From: DATATV01 sp035551355
Lineage (GTDB): Bacteria; Actinomycetota; Actinomycetes; Mycobacteriales; Pseudonocardiaceae
Length of the DNA stretch: 64,000 nt
Reading direction: 5' to 3'
Assembly: GCA_035551355.1 (NCBI GenBank)
Contig: DASZNF010000009.1
Span: forward strand, 1 to 64,000
Part shown: piece by piece, positions 1 through 6,790 of the stretch
Layout of the letters: each line of letters begins with the position of its first letter
Position numbering within the stretch: the first letter of the stretch is position 1
Notes under the pieces: generated by a model
Database searches by the model: none
What the model was told of the DNA's origin: nothing
What the model saw: only the letters and a program-made list of their open reading frames with translations
Translations under genes and position numbers: made by a program

Positions 1-708
1 CACCTCAATGGTGTCTGAACTCGGCAAATGTCGATCCAGAATCCGCTTAAGACCGGTGTCGGCCGCAGCCTGCTCGTCAACCGACGAAACTAAATATTGA
101 CTGTTCGTGCCGAATATCCGGTGCAGGTCGTCGGTCGGCCACACCCGGGTCGAGGTGAATTCCGCCAGCTCTCGCGGCCCGAAGAAATCTCCGTTCACCT
201 CGACGTCCAGGTACGAGCGGCGCAGCCGTTGCCGGGCCTGCTCGGAATCCACGCCGCGCACCTCGGCGACCCAGGGCACGGTCGGGTCGGGCACGGTGCC
301 GATCACGCCCAGCCGCCCGCCCGGGCGCAGCACCCGGTGGATCTCGGCCAGCGCCCGACCAGCGTCGAACCAGTGCCAGGCCGAGCCGACCAGCACCGCG
401 TCGACGCTGGCGTCATCCAGCGGAATCTCTTCCGCGACACCATTGCGCGCCCGCACCGACGGGTGCCGGGCGGCCAGCACCGCGCGCATCCGCGGGTCCG
501 GTTCCACGGCCAGCACGTCCAGGCCGAGCCGGAGCAGCTGCCGGGTGACCTGCCCCGTTCCCGCGGCCAGGTCCACCACGATCTGTTCCTGACCAGTCAA
601 TATCCAGCGAAGTGCGGCTACCGGCGGATCCGGACGAATTCTGTCGTATTCCGCCGCCGCTGCACCGAATGATCCGGCGCGCAGGTGCGCGTCATTGTCC
701 TCCGCCAT
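1..708 (-). CDS. Class I SAM-dependent methyltransferase, 3' end outside window
   Basis: The reverse strand is open from an ATG at 708 to the window edge (236 codons, no stop), so the C-terminus lies outside. Motif I is clear (VVDLAAGTGQVTR, about residues 43-55) followed by the acidic end of strand 2 (AVEPD) and the post-motif region VLRPGGRLGVIG. This is the Methyltransf_11/25 fold of small-molecule methyltransferases. The segment GSAWHWFDAGRALAEIHRVL is usual for the UbiE/SmtA-like group. The substrate cannot be read from sequence. The 207 bp between this gene and the DUF1772 gene contain no recognisable gene. Confidence 0.85.
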   Translation of the reverse strand, partial: MAEDNDAHLRAGSFGAAAAEYDRIRPDPPVAALRWILTGQEQIVVDLAAGTGQVTRQLLRLGLDVLAVEPDPRMRAVLAARHPSVRARNGVAEEIPLDDASVDAVLVGSAWHWFDAGRALAEIHRVLRPGGRLGVIGTVPDPTVPWVAEVRGVDSEQARQRLRRSYLDVEVNGDFFGPRELAEFTSTRVWPTDDLHRIFGTNSQYLVSSVDEQAAADTGLKRILDRHLPSSDTIEV

Positions 709-915
709 CAGACATGCTCCAGCCCCACAGTTGATCCTTCAGGTGCAGCGCCCTCTCGTGCCAGAAAGATAGCAGGCGAGGTTTGCTGAATCGGGCGGCC
801 ACGCAATCGACGTGGGTCAACGGCGGAATTGCACAGGTCACGGGCCAATTCAGCGGCCGGCCTGGCGTTCTGGAGCGACGAAGGCAATTTCCGGCGCCAA
901 GGCGGCTTCGCGCGG

Positions 916-1359
916 TCAGTCCGCGATGACGAGCAGAACGAAGGCGGCGACGATGATGGCCACCCGCAGGTAGTGCCACCGGTTCCAGCGGCCGATCTGC
1001 CTCCGCCAGTCGGCCGGCGCCTCGCCAGCGGCCCAGCGCGCGACCCGCGAGTTGATCGGCACCAGCAGCACGAGCGACATGACGATGCTGACCACCAGCA
1101 GCCCGGCCGCGATGGCGATGATCCGGCAGTGCGGCTGACCCCAGTCCAGCACCGCCCACAACACGGACAGCGCGGTCGACGCGATGTACCAGACCGGCAT
1201 CACCCGGCCCAGCACCCGGGCCCCGTCGCTGCGGGCGGCAAGGCCGTGCGCCTCGGGCAGCCGGTCGAAGATCCGGTTGACGAACACCGCGACCGCGAAC
1301 TCCACCCCCACCATCAGCCCGACCAGCACGATCGTGACCACACCCAGTACCTGTTGCAT
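916..1359 (-). CDS. DUF1772 (anthrone oxygenase-like) membrane protein
   Basis: A 147-residue protein with four predicted membrane segments (VLGVVTIVLVGLMVGVEF at the N-terminus, WYIASTALSVLWAVL, IIAIAAGLLVVSIVM and a C-terminal AIIVAAFVLLVI) and the conserved W-R-Q-x(3)-RWNRWHYLR stretch before the last helix that marks DUF1772. The family includes fungal anthrone oxygenases, but most bacterial members have no assigned reaction. The open frame extends upstream to 1446, but the ATG at 1359 is preceded by GGGGAG at good spacing and begins directly at the first helix, so I use it. No regulator is adjacent, although the promoter carries strong palindromes. A second DUF1772 gene lies at 60648-61112. 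Confidence 0.8.
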   Translation of the reverse strand: MQQVLGVVTIVLVGLMVGVEFAVAVFVNRIFDRLPEAHGLAARSDGARVLGRVMPVWYIASTALSVLWAVLDWGQPHCRIIAIAAGLLVVSIVMSLVLLVPINSRVARWAAGEAPADWRRQIGRWNRWHYLRVAIIVAAFVLLVIAD

Positions 1360-1374
1360 CCCCAGCTCCCCGTG

Positions 1375-1443
1375 ATCTAGCACCACTAGATGTCGAGTCG
1401 ACACTAACACTAGCGGCGCACAAAAGTCTAGCGGTGCTAGACT
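1375..1443 (-). promoter_or_regulatory. Cluster of three palindromes upstream of the DUF1772 gene
   Basis: Between the GH76 stop and the DUF1772 start lie ATCTAG-N5-CTAGAT (1375-1391), TGTCGA-G-TCGACA (1391-1403) and AGTCTAGC-N3-GCTAGACT (1425-1443). The first and third contain the same 13-mer CTAG(T/C)GGTGCTAG, once on each strand. This is the layout of a TetR/MarR-type operator set over a promoter. Which regulator binds is unknown, as no regulator gene adjoins. Confidence 0.65.
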
Positions 1444-1486
1444 CATGGTCGAGGCGTCCTCCGCACCTCGCGTTTCGCGGGTTCGA

Positions 1487-3037
1487 TCAGGCGCCGGCCG
1501 CGTTCATCAGGTCCAGCGCGGACTGCGTCCGGGCCGCGTCGGTCTGCTGGAACGGCCCGGCCCAGGGCTGGTCGTAGTTGTCGGAACTGTTGCGGTCGCT
1601 GGTGTGGGCCGAGGTGGCCTGGCGCTGGAGGTAACTGGCGTAGGGGTGGTCGGACAGCGCGTTGTTCAGCGCGCCCAGATCGCGCACGTAGACGCCCTTG
1701 AAGGTGGGCACGTCGGCGCCGCCGCCGTTGTCGAACAGGATGCCGCCCGGATTGAGCGTGCCGTTGGTGGTGGATGCGTTGGCCAGCGTCCGGGCTTCGT
1801 TGATATAGCTGGAATTCCCGGTCGCCTTGTACAGCTCGTTGAGCGCGGCCAGCGGCACGCCCTGGTTGTAACTCCACGCCGTCTGGCCGTTGTTGGCGCA
1901 GGACGAGGTCAGCCCGTCGTTGATCATGTTGCCGCTGTTGATCATTCCGGAGTTCTGGAACCAGGTCCACCCGGCCTGGGCGCGCTGCAGATAGGCCGAG
2001 TCGCCGGAGATCCGGTTGTGCAGCGCGGCATTCAGCTCCACGTACAGCGCGTTGGTGATGGCGTTCTTGTAGGTTTTGCTGCTGCTCCACCACACTCCGC
2101 CGTTGCACGTGCTGTCCCAGTAGGTGGCCATGTGGTCGGCGTCGGCGCGAGCCGTGGTCAGGTACTGGCTGTTGCCGGTCAGGTCGTAGGCATCCACCCA
2201 GGCCAGGCCCCACCATCCGGTGTCATCGTTGTAGTCGTTGATGAAGTTGCCGTCCCAGGCCGAGATGTTGGTGTTGTAGGTGCGCGCGATCGTGTACTCG
2301 TAGCTGCCCATCCCGGACACCCGGGCGTTGTCGATCACCGCGGTCAGCGCGTTGGCCGAGTTCCACCAGCCGGTGGTGTCGAACAGGTTGGTGGACAGGT
2401 CGTAGTCCTCCATCAGCGCGGTGGCGGCCGCGGTGCGCCGGTCGCCCGCATTCCAGGTGGTGCGATACCAGCTCGTGCAGGCGATCGTGCTCGACCCGGA
2501 GGGCTCCCCGCAGGCCCGTAACAGCCCGACGCCGAGGTTGTTCCAGTCGTCGACGTTGTACATCAGCGTGCGCCAGCCGCCGTAGCCCGAAGGCACCGTG
2601 GTGTCCCCCAGCTTCGAACCGGAGGACCAGGTCCGGCCGTTGTCGAAGGAGCGGTCCAGCCACACCTCGTCGTTCTGGGCTCCGTTGTCCGTGGCCGCCC
2701 AGCCCATGTCGTCGGCGTCGTCCAGGTGCAGCGTGATCGACCGGCCGCCGTCGGTCACGGTCTGCGCCACCCGATCCCCGGCCGCCTGCGCGGGATCCCG
2801 CGCGTCGCAGTACTTGTCGCAGATCGTGGCGTTCGCGTTCGGGGTGACCGAGGGAGTCGCGACCGCGGCCGGCGGCGCGGTCCGCTGCGCGCTGGGCGGC
2901 AGCGCCGGATCGCGGGTGTCGCAGTACGAGCCGCAGGAGGTTGCGGGTGATGGCGGCGTTGGCGTCGGGGCCGCGTAGGCGGGCGTGGTGATCAGTGCGG
3001 CGGACAGGATGAGGGCAGCAAGCAGCGCGGACTTCAT
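1487..3037 (-). CDS. Secreted GH76 endo-alpha-1,6-mannanase
   Basis: A 516-residue exported protein with a Sec signal peptide (MKSALLAALILSAALITTPAYA). The catalytic domain has the twin-aspartate signature of GH76 (NDDTGWWGLAW, about residue 270) and repeated Trp-rich helical hairpins of an (alpha/alpha)6 barrel (GGVWWSSSKTYKNAITNAL, AWSYNQGV). GH76 enzymes cleave alpha-1,6-mannan backbones of yeast wall or actinobacterial mannans. N-terminal to the catalytic domain are two copies of a short Cys motif, SYCDTRDPA and KYCDARDPA, seen in actinobacterial GH76 proteins, likely a small disulphide element. The ATG at 3037 follows GGAGGT. A 14-bp palindrome 125 bp upstream suggests its own repressor. 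Confidence 0.92.
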   Translation of the reverse strand: MKSALLAALILSAALITTPAYAAPTPTPPSPATSCGSYCDTRDPALPPSAQRTAPPAAVATPSVTPNANATICDKYCDARDPAQAAGDRVAQTVTDGGRSITLHLDDADDMGWAATDNGAQNDEVWLDRSFDNGRTWSSGSKLGDTTVPSGYGGWRTLMYNVDDWNNLGVGLLRACGEPSGSSTIACTSWYRTTWNAGDRRTAAATALMEDYDLSTNLFDTTGWWNSANALTAVIDNARVSGMGSYEYTIARTYNTNISAWDGNFINDYNDDTGWWGLAWVDAYDLTGNSQYLTTARADADHMATYWDSTCNGGVWWSSSKTYKNAITNALYVELNAALHNRISGDSAYLQRAQAGWTWFQNSGMINSGNMINDGLTSSCANNGQTAWSYNQGVPLAALNELYKATGNSSYINEARTLANASTTNGTLNPGGILFDNGGGADVPTFKGVYVRDLGALNNALSDHPYASYLQRQATSAHTSDRNSSDNYDQPWAGPFQQTDAARTQSALDLMNAAGA

Positions 3038-3161
3038 CTCCGGACCTCCAGATGCAGGGTTTCTGGGCGGCCGAGCAGGTATGCCGGAATCGATCAGGCC
3101 GATTCCGGTGCCCTACTTTGGAGATATACCGTCGATCGAGTGGTTCAGTCCATCATTCTGT

Positions 3162-3175
3162 CTTGTCCGGACAAG
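3162..3175. promoter_or_regulatory. 14-bp perfect palindrome upstream of GH76
   Basis: CTTGTCCGGACAAG is a perfect palindrome with a CG centre, flanked by TTCTGT and AATGGC, and is followed by a further half-like GGGACAA. It lies 125 bp upstream of the mannanase start, in the gap shared with the convergent end of the AlkA-like gene. It looks like a LacI/GntR-type sugar operator; the regulator is not adjacent. Confidence 0.5.
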
Positions 3176-3275
3176 AATGGCCGGGACAACCCGCACCGCT
3201 GCCATGCGGATTGCCGTTCACAGTGAAAATGTTGCGCTGGACGTGGTGGATGGCGCGGACCCGGTGAAACAAGAT

Positions 3276-4145
3276 TCAGGACGAGGCACGCAGCCAGAAC
3301 GACACCCAGGACCGCACCGGGCGCCAGCCCTCGGCGATCGCGCGGTAGTCGTCCTCGCCTGCGGTGTCCGGCAGGTCGTAGGCGGCCCGGATCGCGGCCA
3401 GCAGGCGGGGCTCACTGGTGGTGAGCACATCCGGGGCGCCCGCGCCGCGGATCAGGATCAACGCGGCGGAGAACGGGCCGATGCCGGGCAGTGCCCGCAG
3501 CGTGTCCAGCGCCTCCTCCGCCGACTGGGCACGCAGGGCGCGGGCGGTCAGCGAGCCGTCGAGCGCGGCGGCGGCCAGGCCGTGGATGCGCTCCAGCTTC
3601 ACCGGGTTGACGCCCGGCAGGCTCTCGGCGGCCAGCAAGTCCTGCGGCGCCGGGAAAGCGAGCTGCTCCTGACCGTCCACGGTGGTCACCGCGCCGAGTT
3701 TCTGCCTGATGCGTTGTTTGAGCATCGACGCGGTGCGCATGGAGGTGCGCTGGGACAGCACGGCCCAGCAGGCGGCCTCCCACGGTGTCCAGAAACAGAC
3801 CGGCCGCAGCCCCGGCGCCGCCCGGATCAGCCGCGCCACCACCGGATCGCGACCGGCGAGTTCGTCCAGCCCGGTCGCGTCCACGTCCAGTGACAGGATG
3901 CGCGCCACTTGCGCGGGCAGCTCCGGTGCGTCGCACCCGGGTCCGGTCGCCACGACCTCGACGCGGTCACCATCCTGCGTCACCCGGATGCCAACCGGCC
4001 GCCAGTCGTGCTCGGCGTGGAAGGCGAAGCGCAGCACGGCATCCGCCGCCGGCCGCTGGGTGACCGGCCACTCCTCCAGGAACCGGATCGACTGGGACAG
4101 GTCGAAGGCGCCCCGGGGCTCGGTGGTGAATCTGCGCTCGCTCAT
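3276..4145 (-). CDS. AlkA/HhH-GPD family DNA-3-methyladenine glycosylase homologue
   Basis: About 289 residues with the helix-hairpin-helix of base-excision glycosylases (LRALPGIGPFSAALILIRGAG, near residue 230) preceded by the helical core containing SQRTSMRTASMLKQRI, where AlkA proteins have the HhH-GPD fold. AlkA removes alkylated purines from DNA. In E. coli AlkA the catalytic aspartate is the second D of FLPDDYL after the hairpin; here the matching stretch reads VLTTSEPRL, so a Glu or Ser may occupy that place. I prefer ATG 4145 (MSERRFTTEP) over the upstream TTG at 4160, which lies next to an operator. It is divergent from a MarR gene whose operators overlap both promoters, suggesting joint control. 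Confidence 0.75.
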   Translation of the reverse strand: MSERRFTTEPRGAFDLSQSIRFLEEWPVTQRPAADAVLRFAFHAEHDWRPVGIRVTQDGDRVEVVATGPGCDAPELPAQVARILSLDVDATGLDELAGRDPVVARLIRAAPGLRPVCFWTPWEAACWAVLSQRTSMRTASMLKQRIRQKLGAVTTVDGQEQLAFPAPQDLLAAESLPGVNPVKLERIHGLAAAALDGSLTARALRAQSAEEALDTLRALPGIGPFSAALILIRGAGAPDVLTTSEPRLLAAIRAAYDLPDTAGEDDYRAIAEGWRPVRSWVSFWLRASS

Positions 4146-4160
4146 CGCCCGCTCCGTCAA

Positions 4161-4190
4161 TTAGCACGCTAATGTTGATTAGTATACTAA
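4161..4190. promoter_or_regulatory. Tandem MarR-type operators in the AlkA-like/MarR intergenic region
   Basis: Two sites of the form TTAG-N4-CTAA are visible: TTAGCACGCTAA (4161-4172, a 5-bp inverted repeat) and TTAGTATACTAA (4179-4190, a perfect 12-bp palindrome), with centres 18 bp apart. They lie between the divergent starts at 4145 and 4211, which is where an autoregulating MarR dimer would bind. Confidence 0.7.
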
Positions 4191-4210
4191 CACGTCGGTA
4201 TCCTGGTGTC

Positions 4211-4645
4211 GTGGGATCACATGTCAACCCGGACGTCTCGCTGGGGTTCGCGCTCAAGCGGCTGCAACAGGGCCTGCGGTCGCGGATGGACTCGGCGCTG
4301 GCCGAACACGGCCTGACCACCCCGCAGTACGCGGTGCTCGCGCTGCTGGCTGAACACCCCGGCATCTCCAACGCCGAACTGGCCCGCCGCTCGTTCGTGG
4401 CCGCGCCCACCATGCTGCGCATCCTCGACACGCTGGATCACGCCGGGCTGATCGCCCGCGCCGCCCCGGCCCCCGACCAACGGACCCGCGGCACCGTCCT
4501 GACCGCAGGCGGCCGCAAACGGCTGACCGCGGCCACACCGGACGTGCAGGGGTTCGAGGACCTGCTGGTGACCAAGGCCGCCCCGGAACACCTCGACGTC
4601 ATCCTGGCCTGGCTGCGCGACTGCGCCGCCGAACTCACAGCCTGA
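4211..4645 (+). CDS. MarR-family transcriptional regulator
   Basis: A 144-residue winged-helix protein: dimerisation helix (LGFALKRLQQGLRSRMDSAL), recognition region (NAELARRSFVAAPTMLRILDTLDHAGLI) and wing with the conserved D-Q-R-T-R-G pattern of MarR (DQRTRGTVLTAGGRKRL). The frame opens at an ATG (4172), but that codon lies inside the operator; the GTG at 4211 gives the usual family length and probably starts a near-leaderless message. It is followed after 17 bp by an SDR gene, likely in one operon, and is divergent from the AlkA-like glycosylase. The ligand is unknown. Confidence 0.87.
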   Translation: MGSHVNPDVSLGFALKRLQQGLRSRMDSALAEHGLTTPQYAVLALLAEHPGISNAELARRSFVAAPTMLRILDTLDHAGLIARAAPAPDQRTRGTVLTAGGRKRLTAATPDVQGFEDLLVTKAAPEHLDVILAWLRDCAAELTA

Positions 4646-4662
4646 GCGGCTATACAAGGGCC

Positions 4663-5373
4663 ATGAATCGCATCGCGGTCGTCTCCGGTGGCGCGTCCGG
4701 AATCGGGCGGGCCATCGTGGCCCGGCTGCACGCCGACCGCGTCCGGTGCGCCGTGCTGGATCTCGACCCGACGCCTGACCTGCCGCCCGAGGATTTCTCG
4801 CTGCGCTGCGATATCGCCGACAGCGACGCGGTCCGGGCCGCGGCCACTCGCATCCGGGCCGAACTCGGCCCGCCCAACGTCCTGGTGCACTGCGCCGCGC
4901 GGCAGGCGACCGGGCCGTTCGCCGAGGTCACCGAGGACGACTGGGCGGGGATGATGCGGGTCAACGTGGACGGCGGATTCCATCTGGCGCAAGCGTTCCT
5001 GCCCGCGATGCGCGAGGCAGGCTGGGGCCGGGTGGTGATGGTGACCTCATCGTCGTTGTTCGCCACCCCGGCCGGCATGGTTGCCTACGTCACCAGCAAG
5101 GGCGCACTGCTGGGCCTGGTGCGCGGGCTGGCCGCGGAGGTAGGCCCGGACGGGGTGACCGTCAACGCCGTCGCCCCCGGCCTGACCAACACCGGCCGCG
5201 CGGTCCGCGACCTGCCGGCCGAGCACTTCGCGACCGTGCTGGGCCGGCAGGCGGTCAAACGGACCGGAGAGCCAATGGATTCCGCCGCCGCGGTCAGCTT
5301 CCTGGCCTCCGCCGACGCGTCCTTCATCACCGGCCAGACCCTGCTGGTGGACGGCGGCGAGAGTCACACATAG
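4663..5373 (+). CDS. Short-chain dehydrogenase/reductase (FabG-like)
   Basis: A 236-residue classical SDR with cofactor motif SGGASGIG at residues 8-15, NNAG replaced by HCAARQ, catalytic Ser in VMVTSSS, and catalytic YxxxK in AYVTSKGAL. The C-terminal FITGQTLLVDGGESHT is the usual SDR ending. NAD(P)H preference and substrate are not decidable, although 3-oxoacyl reductases and sugar/steroid dehydrogenases share this pattern. It follows the MarR gene by 17 bp and runs toward the peroxiredoxin gene, stopping 6 bp from it. Confidence 0.9.
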   Translation: MNRIAVVSGGASGIGRAIVARLHADRVRCAVLDLDPTPDLPPEDFSLRCDIADSDAVRAAATRIRAELGPPNVLVHCAARQATGPFAEVTEDDWAGMMRVNVDGGFHLAQAFLPAMREAGWGRVVMVTSSSLFATPAGMVAYVTSKGALLGLVRGLAAEVGPDGVTVNAVAPGLTNTGRAVRDLPAEHFATVLGRQAVKRTGEPMDSAAAVSFLASADASFITGQTLLVDGGESHT

Positions 5374-5379
5374 GCTCTG

Positions 5380-6042
5380 TTACAGCGCGTCGACCGCGGC
5401 CAGGATGTCGGCCGGCTCGGAGCGCGTGGTGTAGTCCGGGTGCACGTCGATCCACCGGATCGTGCCCGCCGCGTCCACCACGATCGTCGTGGTCAACGGC
5501 AGTTCGTAGCCACCGTCGGCGTTCACCGTGGCCAGGTCCGTGCCGAGGGCGCGCTGACTGGCCCTCGCCTCCTCGCCGAGGGTGAACACGATGCCCAGCT
5601 GGTGCGCGACCTGGTTGCCCGGATCGGACACCACCGAGTACGCGAGATCGTGTTTTTCTTTCAGGGACAGGGATTCGTCCGGCTTCTGCGGGCTGACCGC
5701 CACCAGTGCGACCCCACGCTGGTCCAGCTCGCCGACCAGCGTCTCCTGGTATGCGCGCAGCGCGACGTTGCAGTAGGGGCACCACGCGCCGCGATAGAAC
5801 ACGATCACCGCCGGGCGCCCGGCCCGGACCTCCAGCAGGGTCGTGGGCTTACCGTGCACGTCCAGCAGATCGCCGTCGGGCATGGCCGTGCCCGGGGTGG
5901 ACACCCCGGCCGGGATGCCGCGCTCGATCAGCCGGTTGCGTTCGGCCTCGAAACTGGCGTTGACCTCGGCCGGGAGTGCCTGGCCCGCCCGTTCGCGCAC
6001 CTCGGCGGACCGCTGGGCGATCGTGGTGTCGTTGCCTGCCAT
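5380..6042 (-). CDS. AhpC/TSA-family peroxiredoxin
   Basis: A 220-residue thioredoxin-fold peroxidase with the active site FYRGAWCPYCN (about residue 88), where the first Cys is the expected peroxidatic residue and the CPYC spacing gives a nearby resolving Cys. The later segments (VSPQKPDES, VSDPGNQVA, TIRWIDVHPDYTTR) are those of the Prx-like2 group that reduce organic hydroperoxides. The ATG at 6042 follows GGAGA; the longer open frame upstream is only the antisense of the TetR gene. It is divergent from that TetR gene with a 96-bp shared promoter region, so the TetR protein is the likely regulator. Confidence 0.9.
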   Translation of the reverse strand: MAGNDTTIAQRSAEVRERAGQALPAEVNASFEAERNRLIERGIPAGVSTPGTAMPDGDLLDVHGKPTTLLEVRAGRPAVIVFYRGAWCPYCNVALRAYQETLVGELDQRGVALVAVSPQKPDESLSLKEKHDLAYSVVSDPGNQVAHQLGIVFTLGEEARASQRALGTDLATVNADGGYELPLTTTIVVDAAGTIRWIDVHPDYTTRSEPADILAAVDAL

Positions 6043-6068
6043 GGGAAATCTCCGATCACGAGGAGACT

Positions 6069-6117
6069 GGATTGTGCTATCCACTCTGCTCCTGATCGAT
6101 TGGATCGTCAAGTCCAA
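6069..6117. promoter_or_regulatory. Candidate TetR operators between peroxiredoxin and TetR
   Basis: Two inverted repeats lie in the divergent promoter: GGAT-N6-ATCC (6069-6082) and TTGGA-N8-TCCAA (6100-6117 region). They share the GGAT/TTGGA core, which fits two weak sites for one dimer. The repeats are short, so this is tentative. Confidence 0.4.
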
Positions 6118-6138
6118 AATTGTCGTAGGATGCTTCAC

Positions 6139-6735
6139 ATGGTCACCGCCAAGGGACAGGCGACACGGGAGCGGATCGTGCACGCCGCGGCCGAACTGAT
6201 GTTCCGGCACGGCGTCGCGGGCACCAGCACGCCGGCGATCCGGGACGCCGCCGGGGTCAGCTCCTCGCAGATCTACCACTACTTCGCCGACAAGGAGGCG
6301 CTGACCAGCGCGGTCATCGCCTATCAGACGCGACTGATCGTGGACGCCCAGGAAGCGGTACTGGGCCGGGTGGACAGCATCGCCGCCCTGCGCGCCTGGC
6401 GGGACCTGGTGGTGGGCATCCAACGGGAACTGGAGTGCGCCGGGGGCTGTCCGCTCGGCTCGCTGTCCAGCGAACTGGCCGAGCACGACCCGGACGCCCG
6501 CGCCGCCCTCGCGGACAGCTTCTCCCGCTGGGGCAACGCGATTCGCGACGGCCTGCGGCAGCTGATCGAGCACGGCGTGCTGCGCGCGGAGGCCGATCCG
6601 GACAAGCTGGCCCTGGCCATGCTGGCCGCACTGCAGGGCGGATTGCTGCTGTCCCAAGCTCAACGCAATTCCAGTGCCCTGGAAGCCGGGCTGGACACCA
6701 TCATCGACCGGATCGAGCAGTACACGATCACCTGA
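6139..6735 (+). CDS. TetR-family regulator of the peroxiredoxin gene (inferred)
   Basis: A 198-residue TetR protein with a textbook N-terminal HTH (RERIVHAAAELMFRHGVAGTSTPAIRDAAGVSSSQIYHYFADKEAL). The ligand domain contains ECAGGCPLGSLSSELAEHD, a Cys-rich motif widespread in TetR proteins of the YcdC/YjdC-like C-terminal type (TetR_C), where the Cys could sense electrophiles or thiol oxidation; that is inference. Two in-frame ATGs (6130, 6139) exist; AGG at 6127-6129 favours 6139. It ends before a strong hairpin that separates it from convergent katG. Confidence 0.88.
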   Translation: MVTAKGQATRERIVHAAAELMFRHGVAGTSTPAIRDAAGVSSSQIYHYFADKEALTSAVIAYQTRLIVDAQEAVLGRVDSIAALRAWRDLVVGIQRELECAGGCPLGSLSSELAEHDPDARAALADSFSRWGNAIRDGLRQLIEHGVLRAEADPDKLALAMLAALQGGLLLSQAQRNSSALEAGLDTIIDRIEQYTIT

Positions 6736-6741
6736 GTCCAC

Positions 6742-6776
6742 AAAGGACCGGCCGACACATGGTCGGCCGGCCCTTG
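6742..6776. terminator. Bidirectional terminator between TetR and katG
   Basis: A 9-bp perfect stem CCGGCCGAC / GTCGGCCGG with a 5-nt loop, extended outside one mismatch by AAAGG / CCTT, so that both strands end in a short T run. It sits exactly between two convergent genes. Confidence 0.75.
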
Positions 6777-6790
6777 TCCGTGTTCAGTGA

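Noticed and set aside
1445..2521. 358-codon open frame antisense to the GH76 gene
   Set aside because: Translation is Val/Gly/Arg-rich without domains; the opposite strand encodes a complete GH76 protein with a signal peptide and ribosome binding site.
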